Assembly (NCBI GenBank): GCA_016187725.1 | Contig: JACPJE010000099.1 | Span: forward strand, 37,439-101,438 | Direction of reading: 5' to 3' | Length of the DNA: 64,000 bases | Source: Candidatus Latescibacterota bacterium | GTDB taxonomy: Bacteria; Latescibacterota; UBA2968; UBA8231 | In this document: positions 26,975-35,076 of the stretch, piece by piece | Layout: every line of letters begins with the position of its first letter | How positions within the stretch are numbered: the stretch's first letter is position 1 | Program-made: the position numbers and the translations under genes | Notes under the pieces: generated by a model | What the model was told of the DNA's origin: nothing | Seen by the model: only the letters and a program-made list of their open reading frames with translations | Database searches by the model: none

Positions 26975-27780
26975 GTCGCTCCTCCTGCCGCCAGGCTCTG
27001 CCTGGCCCGGCGCGTGAGGGGAAAGATGCGCGGCACCCCGCCCACCTCCTCCACCTGCACCTCCACCCCGTAGACCGCGCTGAGCAGCGGGGCGGTGAGC
27101 ACCTCGGCGGGAGGCCCGCAGGCCCGCACCTGTCCCTGATCGAGCAGGGCGATGGCGCCGCAGTACTCGGCGGCCAGGTTCAGGTCGTGGGTGACGCACA
27201 GGATCGCCAGTCCCCGTGCCTGGTTGAGGTCGTGGAGCAGATCGAAAACCTCGACCTGGTGATTGATGTCCAGATGGTTGGTGGGCTCATCCAGCAGCAG
27301 GAGCCGGGGAGCCTGGGCCAGGGCCCTGGCGATGGCCACCCGCTGCCGTTCCCCTCCCGAAAGGGCCAGGGCCTCGCGGGCTGCCAGGTGGAGGATGCCG
27401 GTCTGGTCGAGGACCCGGCGGACCTGGCGCTCGTCCTCCAGGCCCGGCTGCTGGAAGCGGCCCAGGTGGGGATGGCGGCCCATGGCCACGATCTCCCGCA
27501 CGCTGAAGCCGGCCGCGAAAATCGTCTCCTGGGAGACCACGCCCAACTGCCGGGCCAGCTCCCGCCGGGAACTGGCCTGCAGGTCCCGCCCAGCCAGCAG
27601 CACCCTGCCCCCGCGCAGGGGCAGCACCCCGGCGGCGGCGCGCAGCAGGGTGCTCTTGCCGCAGCCGTTGGGGCCGATGAGCCCGAGGAAGTCCCCCTCC
27701 CGGAGTTGGAGGTCCACCTGGCGGACCACCGCCTCATCCGCTCCGTACCCGGCCCATACTTGTTCGAGTTCGAGCAGCAT
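26971..27780 (-). CDS. btuD: Cobalamin ABC transporter ATPase
   Basis: 269 aa. Walker A GPNGCGKST at 36-44, Q-loop in VVSQETIF, signature LSGGERQRV, Walker B LLLLDEPTNHLD and the switch His in CVTHDLN are all intact, so it is an active FecCD-type importer ATPase. ATG 27780 is preferred; a GTG directly before it is possible. The start lies right after a terminator hairpin and poly-T, and the only purine-rich stretch that could serve as a ribosome site (TGAGGT) sits inside that hairpin. Folding of the terminator would therefore also hide initiation. Confidence 0.93.
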   Translation of the reverse strand: MLLELEQVWAGYGADEAVVRQVDLQLREGDFLGLIGPNGCGKSTLLRAAAGVLPLRGGRVLLAGRDLQASSRRELARQLGVVSQETIFAAGFSVREIVAMGRHPHLGRFQQPGLEDERQVRRVLDQTGILHLAAREALALSGGERQRVAIARALAQAPRLLLLDEPTNHLDINHQVEVFDLLHDLNQARGLAILCVTHDLNLAAEYCGAIALLDQGQVRACGPPAEVLTAPLLSAVYGVEVQVEEVGGVPRIFPLTRRARQSLAAGGAT

Positions 27781-27786
27781 CACGGC

Positions 27787-27815
27787 AAAAAAAAACCGAC
27801 CTCAGGAGAGATCGG
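27787..27815 (-). terminator. Riboswitch-controlled intrinsic terminator before btuD
   Basis: Minus-strand hairpin CCGATCTC/GAGGTCGG (one mismatch) followed by nine T, ending 7 nt before the btuD ATG. It lies 58 nt downstream of the cobalamin aptamer and is its likely expression platform. Confidence 0.85.
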
Positions 27816-27872
27816 CGTCGCGCACCAGACCCAGGTCATGGCCTCTCCCACGAAGGCACTTCGCCCCTGATG

Positions 27873-28044
27873 GTCCAGGCAGGTCTCCTGACTTCCGGCG
27901 CTCTAGGTGCCGCCCCTTCCCAATCCGCACAGGATCAGTGGGGCGGACCCGCTGCAGACAATTGCCGGTCACAGTGGCGGGGCCGTGGCGGTTTCTCACC
28001 GCCTTCCCTATTCTCCGGAAGCAACGCGCTCCCGGCACCTGGAC
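27873..28044 (-). ncRNA. Cobalamin riboswitch upstream of btuDFC
   Basis: Aptamer on the minus strand with a perfect 7-bp P1 (GTCCAGG/CCTGGAC). It contains GGTGCCGGGAGC, AATAGGGAAGGCGGTGA, the exact B12 box GCCACTG, GGGAAGG and AGTCAGGAGACCTGCC. More canonical than the btuB copy. With the terminator at 27787 it should stop transcription when adenosylcobalamin is plentiful. Confidence 0.95.
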
Positions 28045-28080
28045 AAGACGAAACAAAGATACACTGCCGCACCCGGCAGG

Positions 28081-28743
28081 TCAAACCGCGCGGCGCCGCA
28101 GGCGGCGCAGCAGCAAGATCAGGACGAGCCCCACCCCCAACCCGATGCCGACCACCCTCAGCCCCAGCGGCGTGCCCAACTCCCAGCCCAGGTTGCCGGC
28201 AATGCGGGCTTCGAGCTTCTGGTAGATGGGGTGGGGAGCCTGCTCTTGGGCATCGGCGATGGCTTTGCGGGCATCCTGCACCCGCTCCTGGGCCAGGTAG
28301 CAGTTGATCAGGTTGACATGGGCCTCGGCCAGGCCCGGGTTCAGGCGCACCGCGGCGCGCATCCACTTCTCCGCCTCCTTGTACTTGCCCTCCTTGAGGT
28401 AACAGCTCCCATAGGCGGTGGAAGCCATGGCTTCGTCGGAGGCCGATTTGCCGCGCGACGAACTGATGGCCATCCCCAGGTACTTGCGGGCATTGCCATA
28501 GTCGCCGCGCTGGTAATAGAGGAAGCCGGCGCTGTAAAGGGGCTTGAAATAGTCGGGATCCAGCTTGATGGCCTGCAGGTACAGTTCGAGGGCGCGATTC
28601 TCGTCAGCTGTGAACCCTCCTTGGCCGAACTGGTGGTTGAGACCCTGGACAAAGAGTTCCTCGGCCCGGCCGGGCTGCGCCGGGCTGGGGGTGGCCGGCA
28701 CACCGATCAGCCAGGCCAGCAGGAGGAAGAAGAGGGGAGTCAT
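28081..28743 (-). CDS. TPR protein with signal peptide and C-terminal membrane anchor
   Basis: 220 aa. Signal peptide (1-22), then about four tetratricopeptide units (about 45-165: LYLQAIKLDPDYFKPLYSAGFLYYQRGDY, split here at LDPDYF, and EGKYKEAEKWMRAAVRLNP). One transmembrane helix near 192-211 is followed by RRLRRRAV at the end, so the repeats face the periplasm. It starts 18 nt after the channel gene and is probably the third gene of that operon, perhaps a scaffold for the channel. Its 3' end lies 37 nt from the btuDFC riboswitch. Confidence 0.8.
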   Translation of the reverse strand: MTPLFFLLLAWLIGVPATPSPAQPGRAEELFVQGLNHQFGQGGFTADENRALELYLQAIKLDPDYFKPLYSAGFLYYQRGDYGNARKYLGMAISSSRGKSASDEAMASTAYGSCYLKEGKYKEAEKWMRAAVRLNPGLAEAHVNLINCYLAQERVQDARKAIADAQEQAPHPIYQKLEARIAGNLGWELGTPLGLRVVGIGLGVGLVLILLLRRLRRRAV

Positions 28744-28761
28744 GGGGGCCCGCGCTACGCG

Positions 28762-29763
28762 CTAGGAGCGGGTCATCTTCTTGCTGAAGACGAGGATGAA
28801 GAGGGCCATGGAAAAGGCGCCGATGAAACCCTCGATCACTGCCACCGGCCGGGAATAGCCCACCGGCAGGATGTCCCCGTACCCGATGGTGCAGTAGGTG
28901 ATCAGGCTGTAATACACGCAGGTCAGGTAGCGGTTGAAGTTCTCCCCCAACCCGAGGTGCGGCTCGATGATGAGGAACCCATGGGGGGTGTGGACCCCGA
29001 GGAGGAGGTACAGGGCCGCGCTGCCAAAGATGACCAGGCTGGCAAATATCAGCACCCTGGGCGGACTCTCGCCGTACCCGCAGACCAGATCGACCAGTTT
29101 GGACCAGATGCGCTGGGCCGACCAGCGGGGCATGAGCTTGCGCCGCATGACCATCTCGCGGTAAAAGAAGCCTCCCGCGTCGTGGAAATAACCCGAGGAA
29201 TCGTAGGTGCGGCGCAGGTTGCGGTACACCTCTTCCGCCTCCTTGTACAGGCGCGCCGCTTCCTCGGCCTTGTCCTCGGCGGCCGCAAGATCGGCTTTCT
29301 CCTCCTGCAACGCCACCTCCCCCCACTCCACCTCCTCGAGCTTGGTGCCCTCGAGCATGACCCCCAGCAGGTCGGCATCTTCCAGTTTAGCGTGGTTCAG
29401 GTTGGCCCGGGAGAAATCCGTCTTGAGCAACTGGGCGCCGCGCAGGTCGAGATTGAAGAGGCTGGCCCCCTGCAGGTTGGCTCGCCACAGGTCTGCCCGC
29501 CGCAGGTCGTAGCCCCGGTGGAGACGGACGCCCTCCAGGCGCGCCTGCCGCAGCACGAAACCCTCCATGGAGCGGCCGCTCTGGGCCCATTCCTCCAGGC
29601 GCTGCTTGATATCCGCCCCGTCCTTGGCCGCCTTGGGATCGTGCCAGAAGCACAGACTGCCCTCCCCCTCGACTTCCCCGGGACAGCTAGTCCCGTCGGA
29701 AAAGACATAGGCGCAGGTGTGCTGGGACGTTTCGCCCGGCGCCCCTTCGACTGCGGTGTTCAA
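28762..29763 (-). CDS. Two-helix potassium channel with Cys motif and pentapeptide repeats
   Basis: 333 aa. The channel unit is at the C-terminus: helix 1 (236-256), pore loop with the selectivity filter TIGYGD (292-297), helix 2 (306-327). In front lie a Cys/His cluster (Cys17, Cys27, Cys38, His41), pentapeptide repeats of the A(D/N)Lxx type (about 80-136) and a charged coiled coil (145-185), all cytoplasmic. No ATG precedes the Cys motif. TTG at 29763 overlaps the upstream TGA (TTGA), which sets the start by coupling. Predicted K+ channel gated by its soluble domain; the gating signal is unknown. Confidence 0.85.
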   Translation of the reverse strand: MNTAVEGAPGETSQHTCAYVFSDGTSCPGEVEGEGSLCFWHDPKAAKDGADIKQRLEEWAQSGRSMEGFVLRQARLEGVRLHRGYDLRRADLWRANLQGASLFNLDLRGAQLLKTDFSRANLNHAKLEDADLLGVMLEGTKLEEVEWGEVALQEEKADLAAAEDKAEEAARLYKEAEEVYRNLRRTYDSSGYFHDAGGFFYREMVMRRKLMPRWSAQRIWSKLVDLVCGYGESPPRVLIFASLVIFGSAALYLLLGVHTPHGFLIIEPHLGLGENFNRYLTCVYYSLITYCTIGYGDILPVGYSRPVAVIEGFIGAFSMALFILVFSKKMTRS

Positions 29764-30296
29764 TTGCCGACCTTCAGGAATAACAACAAAAAGATCCCTG
29801 CCAACACCAGCCCGCCGGCGGCGCACCAGCCGATCTTCGACCGCGACCAGGCAGGCCCCAGTTGGACCAGTTCGCTTTCGGCATAGCGCGGCACCTCCTC
29901 GGCAGGGGAGCGCAGGCGGACCTCGCGCTCCAGGGGCACGGCCTTCTGATGGATGTACGGGGCGATGGCCGTGTAGATGCGGCGCACCTCGTCCCAGCTC
30001 TTGGCCTCGTGGTAGTCTGCCAGGTGGGAGAGGGGTAAAAGCTGAACCGCGCTCAACCTCGGATTGATGGGGTATTCGATCTCCGCCCTCACCCGCCCCT
30101 GCTCGTAGCCCAACAGGCGCACGTAGTAAGCGGCCTCGCAGCGCTCGTAGTCCAGCAGACAACAGCGATAGCGGCACTCCCCCAGGGCGTGCAGACCCTC
30201 CTCCACCTGCTCCAGCAGCTTGAGATCCCTGGCGCGGCGCGCCTGGATCAGCTGCTCCCTGAGCCACCTGATGCTGGTTGAAGGCGTGCTCTCCAT
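29760..30296 (-). CDS. Tail-anchored protein of the channel operon, unknown
   Basis: 178 aa. Residues 1-150 are soluble and charged (helical start, then alternating strands, with Cys residues in CRYRCCLLDYERCEAAYY near 40-57). A single transmembrane helix (about 156-174) ends four residues from the C-terminus, a tail-anchor layout with the body in the cytoplasm. ATG 30296. Its TGA overlaps the TTG of the channel gene, so the two are made together. No family recognised; a channel partner is the best guess from coupling. Confidence 0.7.
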   Translation of the reverse strand: MESTPSTSIRWLREQLIQARRARDLKLLEQVEEGLHALGECRYRCCLLDYERCEAAYYVRLLGYEQGRVRAEIEYPINPRLSAVQLLPLSHLADYHEAKSWDEVRRIYTAIAPYIHQKAVPLEREVRLRSPAEEVPRYAESELVQLGPAWSRSKIGWCAAGGLVLAGIFLLLFLKVGN

Positions 30297-30329
30297 GGCC
30301 CCCTTGCCCTAAGAGCGTGGCCGCCGGCC

Positions 30330-31040
30330 TCAGAAACGGAAATTCACCCCCAGGCTCAGCTCTTCGTAGCGGACGGTTTTCTTTTTTTCTACCGGCAACG
30401 CGATGCCCGTCAGGTCCTGAACCTGCCCGGCGGCCTGTTCCTGGAGCTTCTGCGTCACGATTCCCTTGACCGAGAAGACCGCGTACTGGCGCAGGTCCAC
30501 CCGCAGGTCGAGCCGGTCGTTGAGCGCTTTGCGGGCGCCCACTCCATAGCTGAAGGCCGTATTCTGCTGCAGTTTGGACGCCGCCTTCAAAACCTTGTTG
30601 GCGGTTTCGATCCGCTGCTGCTGTTCGGGGGTCAGGGGCAAGGGCACGCCATTGATGTCGGTGGGGATCTGGGTCTGGGGGGCATCGGTGGAGGTGCGCA
30701 GGATCCGCCCGAAGCCCACGTTGACAAAGGGTGCCACGGGTTTCAAGGGGAGGTTGACCATCAGCCGCCCCTCGTAGAAGAGGGCGGTGGCCGTCTCCTT
30801 GCCGCCGCTGGTGTTTTTCACGCTGTGGGCCGGTCGAGCCAGCAACAGCGAGGTCTCCCCGCCGATGATGCGGCTGGACTTGCCCCAGCGCACCCCCAGC
30901 CCCATGCTGCGGTCCAGATTGGCACTGTCGTCAAAGCCCACGGTGCTGATGTATGCCGACAGATCAGCCTGGGCTTGCTGTCCCAAACCCAGGCCGAGCA
31001 CTCCCGCCACCGCCGCGCAGAACCACGTGCTCTTGCACAT
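30330..31040 (-). CDS. Outer-membrane beta-barrel protein
   Basis: 236 aa from ATG 31040 with a GGGAG ribosome site. Signal peptide (cleavage after AQA, about residue 25), then alternating amphipathic strands (LSAYISTVGFDD, MGLGVRWGKSSRIIGG, PFVNVGFGRIL, DRLDLRVDLRQYAVF) and a terminal Phe in SLGVNFRF, the barrel-insertion signal. A helical insert of about 50 residues lies near 130-185. OmpW/OmpA-barrel-like in size; no ligand suggested by context. Separated from the channel operon by 33 nt. Confidence 0.75.
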   Translation of the reverse strand: MCKSTWFCAAVAGVLGLGLGQQAQADLSAYISTVGFDDSANLDRSMGLGVRWGKSSRIIGGETSLLLARPAHSVKNTSGGKETATALFYEGRLMVNLPLKPVAPFVNVGFGRILRTSTDAPQTQIPTDINGVPLPLTPEQQQRIETANKVLKAASKLQQNTAFSYGVGARKALNDRLDLRVDLRQYAVFSVKGIVTQKLQEQAAGQVQDLTGIALPVEKKKTVRYEELSLGVNFRF

Positions 31041-31123
31041 AGACAAACTCCCGGTCAGAGAAGAAAACAGGCAAAAGGATTACCAGAATGGTACAAAAGC
31101 CTCATCAGAATGGCAAGCTGGCG

Positions 31124-32260
31124 TCAAATATAATTGATCGTTGGGATATAGAGGGGCAGGGGCAGTACGCGCCCCAGGAGCGCTGATCCCCCTTCCCCTG
31201 CCAGGCGCTCGGCCAAGGGGTGGAGCCCGAAGAAAAGGCCGACCAACTCCTGTTCGTCCAGCTCCATCCGGTAATGCTTCCCGGACCCCAGGTCGAGGAG
31301 GGCCGCCTGGTCTGCACAGCTAAGGCGATAGCGCCCGCCCACCCCCGCCTCCCTGGCCCGGCGTCTGAGCAGGGGCATCAGCTTTTCGATGAGGAGGGGC
31401 AGATCGAGGATCTTGATCATGCAGGAGCACTCGCGCGTCCAGTAAGAGCTGCCCTGCAGGAGCAGGGCGACCTGGGCCGGGTTGGGGCCGGCGCTGGCCT
31501 GGAGCCGGGACAGTCCGCTGCGGGCCATCAGTACCCGGAGCATCGATCGGGCCAGTTCCGCGTCGCCGCCGGCTTCGTCGAGCATCTCGTACTGCCCGTG
31601 CCGTTGGCGACCCTCCCGCTGGAGCGCCAGATAGGCCAAGCGCTTCCCCTCCCTGCAGATCCAGGTCTGCCTGCCCACCCGGGCGAAGAGGTCGGGGATG
31701 TCGCGCAAGGGCCGTTCCACGCCATAGGGATGGGCCTGGTCCAGCCGCTGCAGCCGGCGGCACAGAGAGGGCTCCGACGCGAAGCGCTCCAGCCGCAGCC
31801 GGCGTTCGGCAGCCGAGGGACTGCCCAACTGCCGCAGGGTGAGGGTGAAGCTGTTGCGGGTTCCGCCTCTTTCCCAGCCGAACCACCCGTAGCGCTGGCG
31901 GTCTCCCCACAGCACCGAAAGGGGATAACCAGCGCGCCTCATCCGGTGAATAGCCTCCTCCAGCAGCGCGCTCATGATCCCCTGGCCGCGCCGCTCTGGA
32001 TCGGTGCCCACCGCCCCGATGCCCCCCGCCATCAGCCGCGCTTCCTCCAGCCGGAGGGTCAGGGGATGCACCGCCAGGCACCCGGTGATCTGCCCCTGGT
32101 CGCGCAGGAGCAGGATGCGGCGGGCGTACTGGGGTTTGTACGCATGGGGGTAATTGCTCTGGAAGAAAAAACGGCTCTTTTGACCGGGCCTGAAGACCAG
32201 ATCGATAAAGTCCAGAGCTTCGGTGAATTCTTCAGGGCAGGCGGGTCTGGGTTTCTCCAT
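31124..32260 (-). CDS. GNAT family N-acetyltransferase, Eis-like
   Basis: 378 aa. The N-terminal GNAT domain shows the acetyl-CoA loop GIGAVGTDPERRGQGIMSALLEEAI (about 77-101; Q/R-x-x-G-x-G/A as RRGQGI). A second acetyltransferase-like half and an SCP2-like C-terminus (SCADQAALLDLGSGKHYR) follow, the three-part layout of Eis-type enzymes (about 400 aa). Acts on small amines or aminoglycosides in known relatives; substrate here unknown. Start ATG 32260 with an AAAGGA site, chosen over an in-frame upstream codon lacking one. It lies 58 nt after the TPP-controlled receptor gene and may share its transcript. Confidence 0.75.
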   Translation of the reverse strand: MEKPRPACPEEFTEALDFIDLVFRPGQKSRFFFQSNYPHAYKPQYARRILLLRDQGQITGCLAVHPLTLRLEEARLMAGGIGAVGTDPERRGQGIMSALLEEAIHRMRRAGYPLSVLWGDRQRYGWFGWERGGTRNSFTLTLRQLGSPSAAERRLRLERFASEPSLCRRLQRLDQAHPYGVERPLRDIPDLFARVGRQTWICREGKRLAYLALQREGRQRHGQYEMLDEAGGDAELARSMLRVLMARSGLSRLQASAGPNPAQVALLLQGSSYWTRECSCMIKILDLPLLIEKLMPLLRRRAREAGVGGRYRLSCADQAALLDLGSGKHYRMELDEQELVGLFFGLHPLAERLAGEGGSALLGRVLPLPLYIPTINYI

Positions 32261-32318
32261 TTCGCATCCTTTCGGGGATGCCCAAGGATAGACCCGCCCT
32301 CCCGGGGGTGTCAACCGC

Positions 32319-34832
32319 TCACCAGGACAGTTTGAATCCCAGGTAATAATTCCGGCCGGCAGCCGCGTACAGGTACCGCTCGCCGTCGTAGTATCCGGAG
32401 GTTTCGTACTCGGTGCCCAGCAGGTTGTTCAGGTGGATTTCGACCTGGGCCTTCGCTCCCCCCCAGCCCACCTGCTGAGTCACCCCGGCGTTGACCACCC
32501 CGTAGGGGTCGATGGCCCGGGCCTCGTCCTCGGTGTTGTCCAGGTACTGCTTGCCCACCTGCTGCGCCTGCAGGCTCAACCCCGTGCCGGCGCGCTGGTA
32601 CCGGAGCCGGGCGTTGGCCAGCCGGCCAGGGAACAGGGGGATGGTGTTGCCGCTGTAGTCGTAGACGACCACGTTGCCGGCCTCGTCCCAGTACGGGGAA
32701 CTGAACTCTGCGTAGTAGTTCTGACTCAAGGCCAGACTGCCTTCCAGGGCCAAGCCCCTGGCCAACTGCCAGGCCAGGGCCAGTTCCGCCCCCCGGTGCA
32801 CGGTGCGGTCGGCGTTGCCCCGCACCGGGACATTGTCGTCGTCCACCTGGCCGTAGGGGATGATCTCGTCGCGGAAATCCATCCAGTAGAGGTTGAGTTT
32901 CACTGTCCGGCCCGCAACCCGGTACCCAGCTCCGGTCTCGAAATCCAGCACCTTTTCTGGGTCGATCAGGGGATCATGCCAGTTCACCTGCTTCACTGCC
33001 CCGCCCTGCACCAGGGTATCGGACCTGGCGAAAAGCGGGTCAGCCCCCAGATCATCGGGTCCGGCAAAGGCATCGTAATACTCCACGTCGGCCGGCTCCT
33101 GCCTGGCCAGGGCCGCGCTGGCGTAGAGGTTCACCCGCTCGTCCAGGTTGTAGTTGAGCCCCAGCCGCGGGTTGAGGAAGAAATGCCCCACCTCGTAGGC
33201 GTTGCGCTCCTCGCCGCTGAAGTTGCCCGCCTCCTGGTGGTGGAAGCGGTAGTTCTTGTACTGGGCCTGGATCTCCCCGGTCAGCTTGAGGTGCTGGTCC
33301 AGGTCGTAGAGTTCGCGCAGGTACAAGGCCCCGGCCCGCTGGGCACCCCGGTACGCATAGTACAGCCGCTCCGGCCCCACACCCCCCGGTAGCCCGGCGA
33401 CCCACATCACCCGGCCCCGGTGCTCGCTGGAAAAGTCGTATATCTGGGAGCCGGTGCTGAGCTGACCCCGGCCGTGATCCCACTCCACTCGTCCCAGCCA
33501 GCCCTGCTGGTTTTTGTCCACCCATTTGCGCCGCACCAGGTCGGTGCGCTCGAGGGTGAAGCGCCCCTGGCTGTCGCGGGCCAGCACCGGCACCCCGCCT
33601 GCTTCCGTGGTCTGGTAATAATCCAGCGAATCCGCTCCGAAGAGCAGCGCCTCCCTGGTCTGGATTTCCGGCAGGCCGAAGTCGAAGAGCCGGCGCCGCT
33701 CCCTGAATCCCTCGTAATACCCTTCCCCGTGCACGTAGAAGAGGCTGTTGCTCAGCCGCAGGCGCGGGGAGAATTGCCACTCGTGGATCAACTGGTACTG
33801 GGGCTGGTTGAAGCTGTCCTGGTCCTGGGTGAAATTGGCGCGCCGGTTCTGCTTCAGCGCGGATTCGGGCACCGCGTCCCAGGAGGCCTGCACCACCTCC
33901 GGCCCCCCGTACACGTTGATCTGGGTGGTGGTGTGTTCGCCGTAGCGCGCAGCGCTGAGGAAGTAGGCCCACTGGTCCACGCCCGAGCGCTCCCGGTACC
34001 CGTCGCTCACCATCTTCGAAAAGCGGGCGTGGATGGAGAGGCCGTTGTCGATCAAGCCTGAATTCATGGCCAGCGAAAATCTCTTGGTGCCATAGCTGCC
34101 CATGCCCAAGGCCGCGCTGATCCCCTGTTCCCGCGCCAGGGTCGAGGTGACCAGGTTCACCGCCCCGCCAAAGGCACTGGACCCGTACAGGGAATGGGTC
34201 ACCCCCCGCTGGAGTTGGATGTCCTCCAGACTGGTGGCCAGGTCCGGCAGATCCACCCAGTACACCTGGTGGTCCTCGGGGTCGTTGAGGGGTACCCCGT
34301 TGATCATCACCCCCACCCGCGCCTGGTTGAAACCCCGCACCTTCAGGTAGCTGTACCCCATGCCGTTGCCGGCGTCGGCGTAGGAGTACACCCCGGGCAG
34401 TTCGCCCAGGAGCATGGGGATGTCCTGGGCCTGGTACCGCTCCTCGATGGCGGTGCGCCCCAGGTCGGAGAAGGCCGAGGGGGTCTGGCGCTCCCTGGCC
34501 CGGTCAGCGGTGATCACCACCTCCTGGCCGGGCAGCAGGCGCGGTTTCAACTCCAGCGCCAACTCCTTCTTTTGATCCAGGGCCAGCCTCTGCTTGTACA
34601 CCTGGTACCCCACGTGGCTGGCGCTGAGCACCGGGGTCGGCACGTTTACCACCGGAAAGATAAAATGGCCCTGGTCATCGCTGGCTGCCTCCAGCCCGGT
34701 GCCTTCGAGCCGGAGGTTCACGCCGGCCAGGACTTCGCCGGTCTGCTGGTCTTTCACCACCCCTTGCAGGGAATAGGGTCCCTGGGCCAGGGCCGCTGCC
34801 GCCAGCACGAGCACCATCAGGATCGCGCGCAT
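32319..34832 (-). CDS. TonB-dependent receptor, predicted thiamin transporter
   Basis: 837 aa. Signal peptide, carboxypeptidase-regulatory-like domain (about 20-105, GVVKDQQTGEVLAGVNLRLEG truncated here at GEVLAGVN), plug (about 110-235 with MLLGELPGVYSYADAGNG, VRGFNQARVGVMINGVPLND, LQRGVTHSLYGSSAFGG) and a long barrel ending in the aromatic FKLSW. The leader carries a TPP riboswitch and terminator, so the ligand is predicted to be thiamin or a precursor or phosphate of it. ATG 34832 has a GGAGAGGGAG site. No cytoplasmic thiamin genes are adjacent, and no inner-membrane thiamin transporter is seen in the window. Confidence 0.9.
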   Translation of the reverse strand: MRAILMVLVLAAAALAQGPYSLQGVVKDQQTGEVLAGVNLRLEGTGLEAASDDQGHFIFPVVNVPTPVLSASHVGYQVYKQRLALDQKKELALELKPRLLPGQEVVITADRARERQTPSAFSDLGRTAIEERYQAQDIPMLLGELPGVYSYADAGNGMGYSYLKVRGFNQARVGVMINGVPLNDPEDHQVYWVDLPDLATSLEDIQLQRGVTHSLYGSSAFGGAVNLVTSTLAREQGISAALGMGSYGTKRFSLAMNSGLIDNGLSIHARFSKMVSDGYRERSGVDQWAYFLSAARYGEHTTTQINVYGGPEVVQASWDAVPESALKQNRRANFTQDQDSFNQPQYQLIHEWQFSPRLRLSNSLFYVHGEGYYEGFRERRRLFDFGLPEIQTREALLFGADSLDYYQTTEAGGVPVLARDSQGRFTLERTDLVRRKWVDKNQQGWLGRVEWDHGRGQLSTGSQIYDFSSEHRGRVMWVAGLPGGVGPERLYYAYRGAQRAGALYLRELYDLDQHLKLTGEIQAQYKNYRFHHQEAGNFSGEERNAYEVGHFFLNPRLGLNYNLDERVNLYASAALARQEPADVEYYDAFAGPDDLGADPLFARSDTLVQGGAVKQVNWHDPLIDPEKVLDFETGAGYRVAGRTVKLNLYWMDFRDEIIPYGQVDDDNVPVRGNADRTVHRGAELALAWQLARGLALEGSLALSQNYYAEFSSPYWDEAGNVVVYDYSGNTIPLFPGRLANARLRYQRAGTGLSLQAQQVGKQYLDNTEDEARAIDPYGVVNAGVTQQVGWGGAKAQVEIHLNNLLGTEYETSGYYDGERYLYAAAGRNYYLGFKLSW

Positions 34833-34849
34833 CTCCCTCTCCTTTGCGC

Positions 34850-34887
34850 AAAAAAAACGCCGTTCCCCAGCACAGGGGGAAACGGCG
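34850..34887 (-). terminator. Intrinsic terminator in the TPP-riboswitch leader
   Basis: Minus-strand stem CGCCGTTTCCCC/GGGGAACGGCG with one bulge, followed by eight T, 18 nt before the receptor ATG. Placed to be the off-state of the TPP riboswitch. Confidence 0.85.
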
Positions 34888-34944
34888 GCAATCTCAGATG
34901 ATTTACCCGAGCTGCAGCGCGGGCGACTGGCGCCCGTGCTCGAT

Positions 34945-35029
34945 CCGTTCCCTGCGCTGGCATTATCCAGATCAGGTTCCGAGGGTGTGATCTCAGCCTC
35001 CGCTGCTCGCGCAGCGGAAAAGCACCCCT
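34945..35029 (-). ncRNA. TPP riboswitch (THI element)
   Basis: Minus strand shows GGGGTGC, a GC-rich stem (CCGCTGC/GCAGCGG), GCTGAGATCACACCCTCGG, then GAACCTGATCTGGATAATGCC and AGCGCAGGGA. These are the invariant CUGAGA, ACCUGAUCUGGAUAAUGCCAGCG and GGGA elements of thiamin-pyrophosphate aptamers. It controls the TonB receptor gene at 34832 through the adjacent terminator. Confidence 0.96.
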
Positions 35030-35076
35030 ACAGATTCAGCAGTTAATTTACGAATTGCAGTCTAGGGCGCAAGCCC

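Noticed and set aside
28762..30267. 500-residue version of the channel protein starting near 30267
   Set aside because: Its first third overlaps, out of frame, the tail-anchored protein gene, and the low-complexity sequence there is typical of GC-rich shadow frames.
31085..31135. Housekeeping promoter for the outer-membrane barrel gene (TTGACG near 31125 on the minus strand)
   Set aside because: No acceptable -10 hexamer lies 16-18 nt downstream, so the -35-like match alone is not enough.
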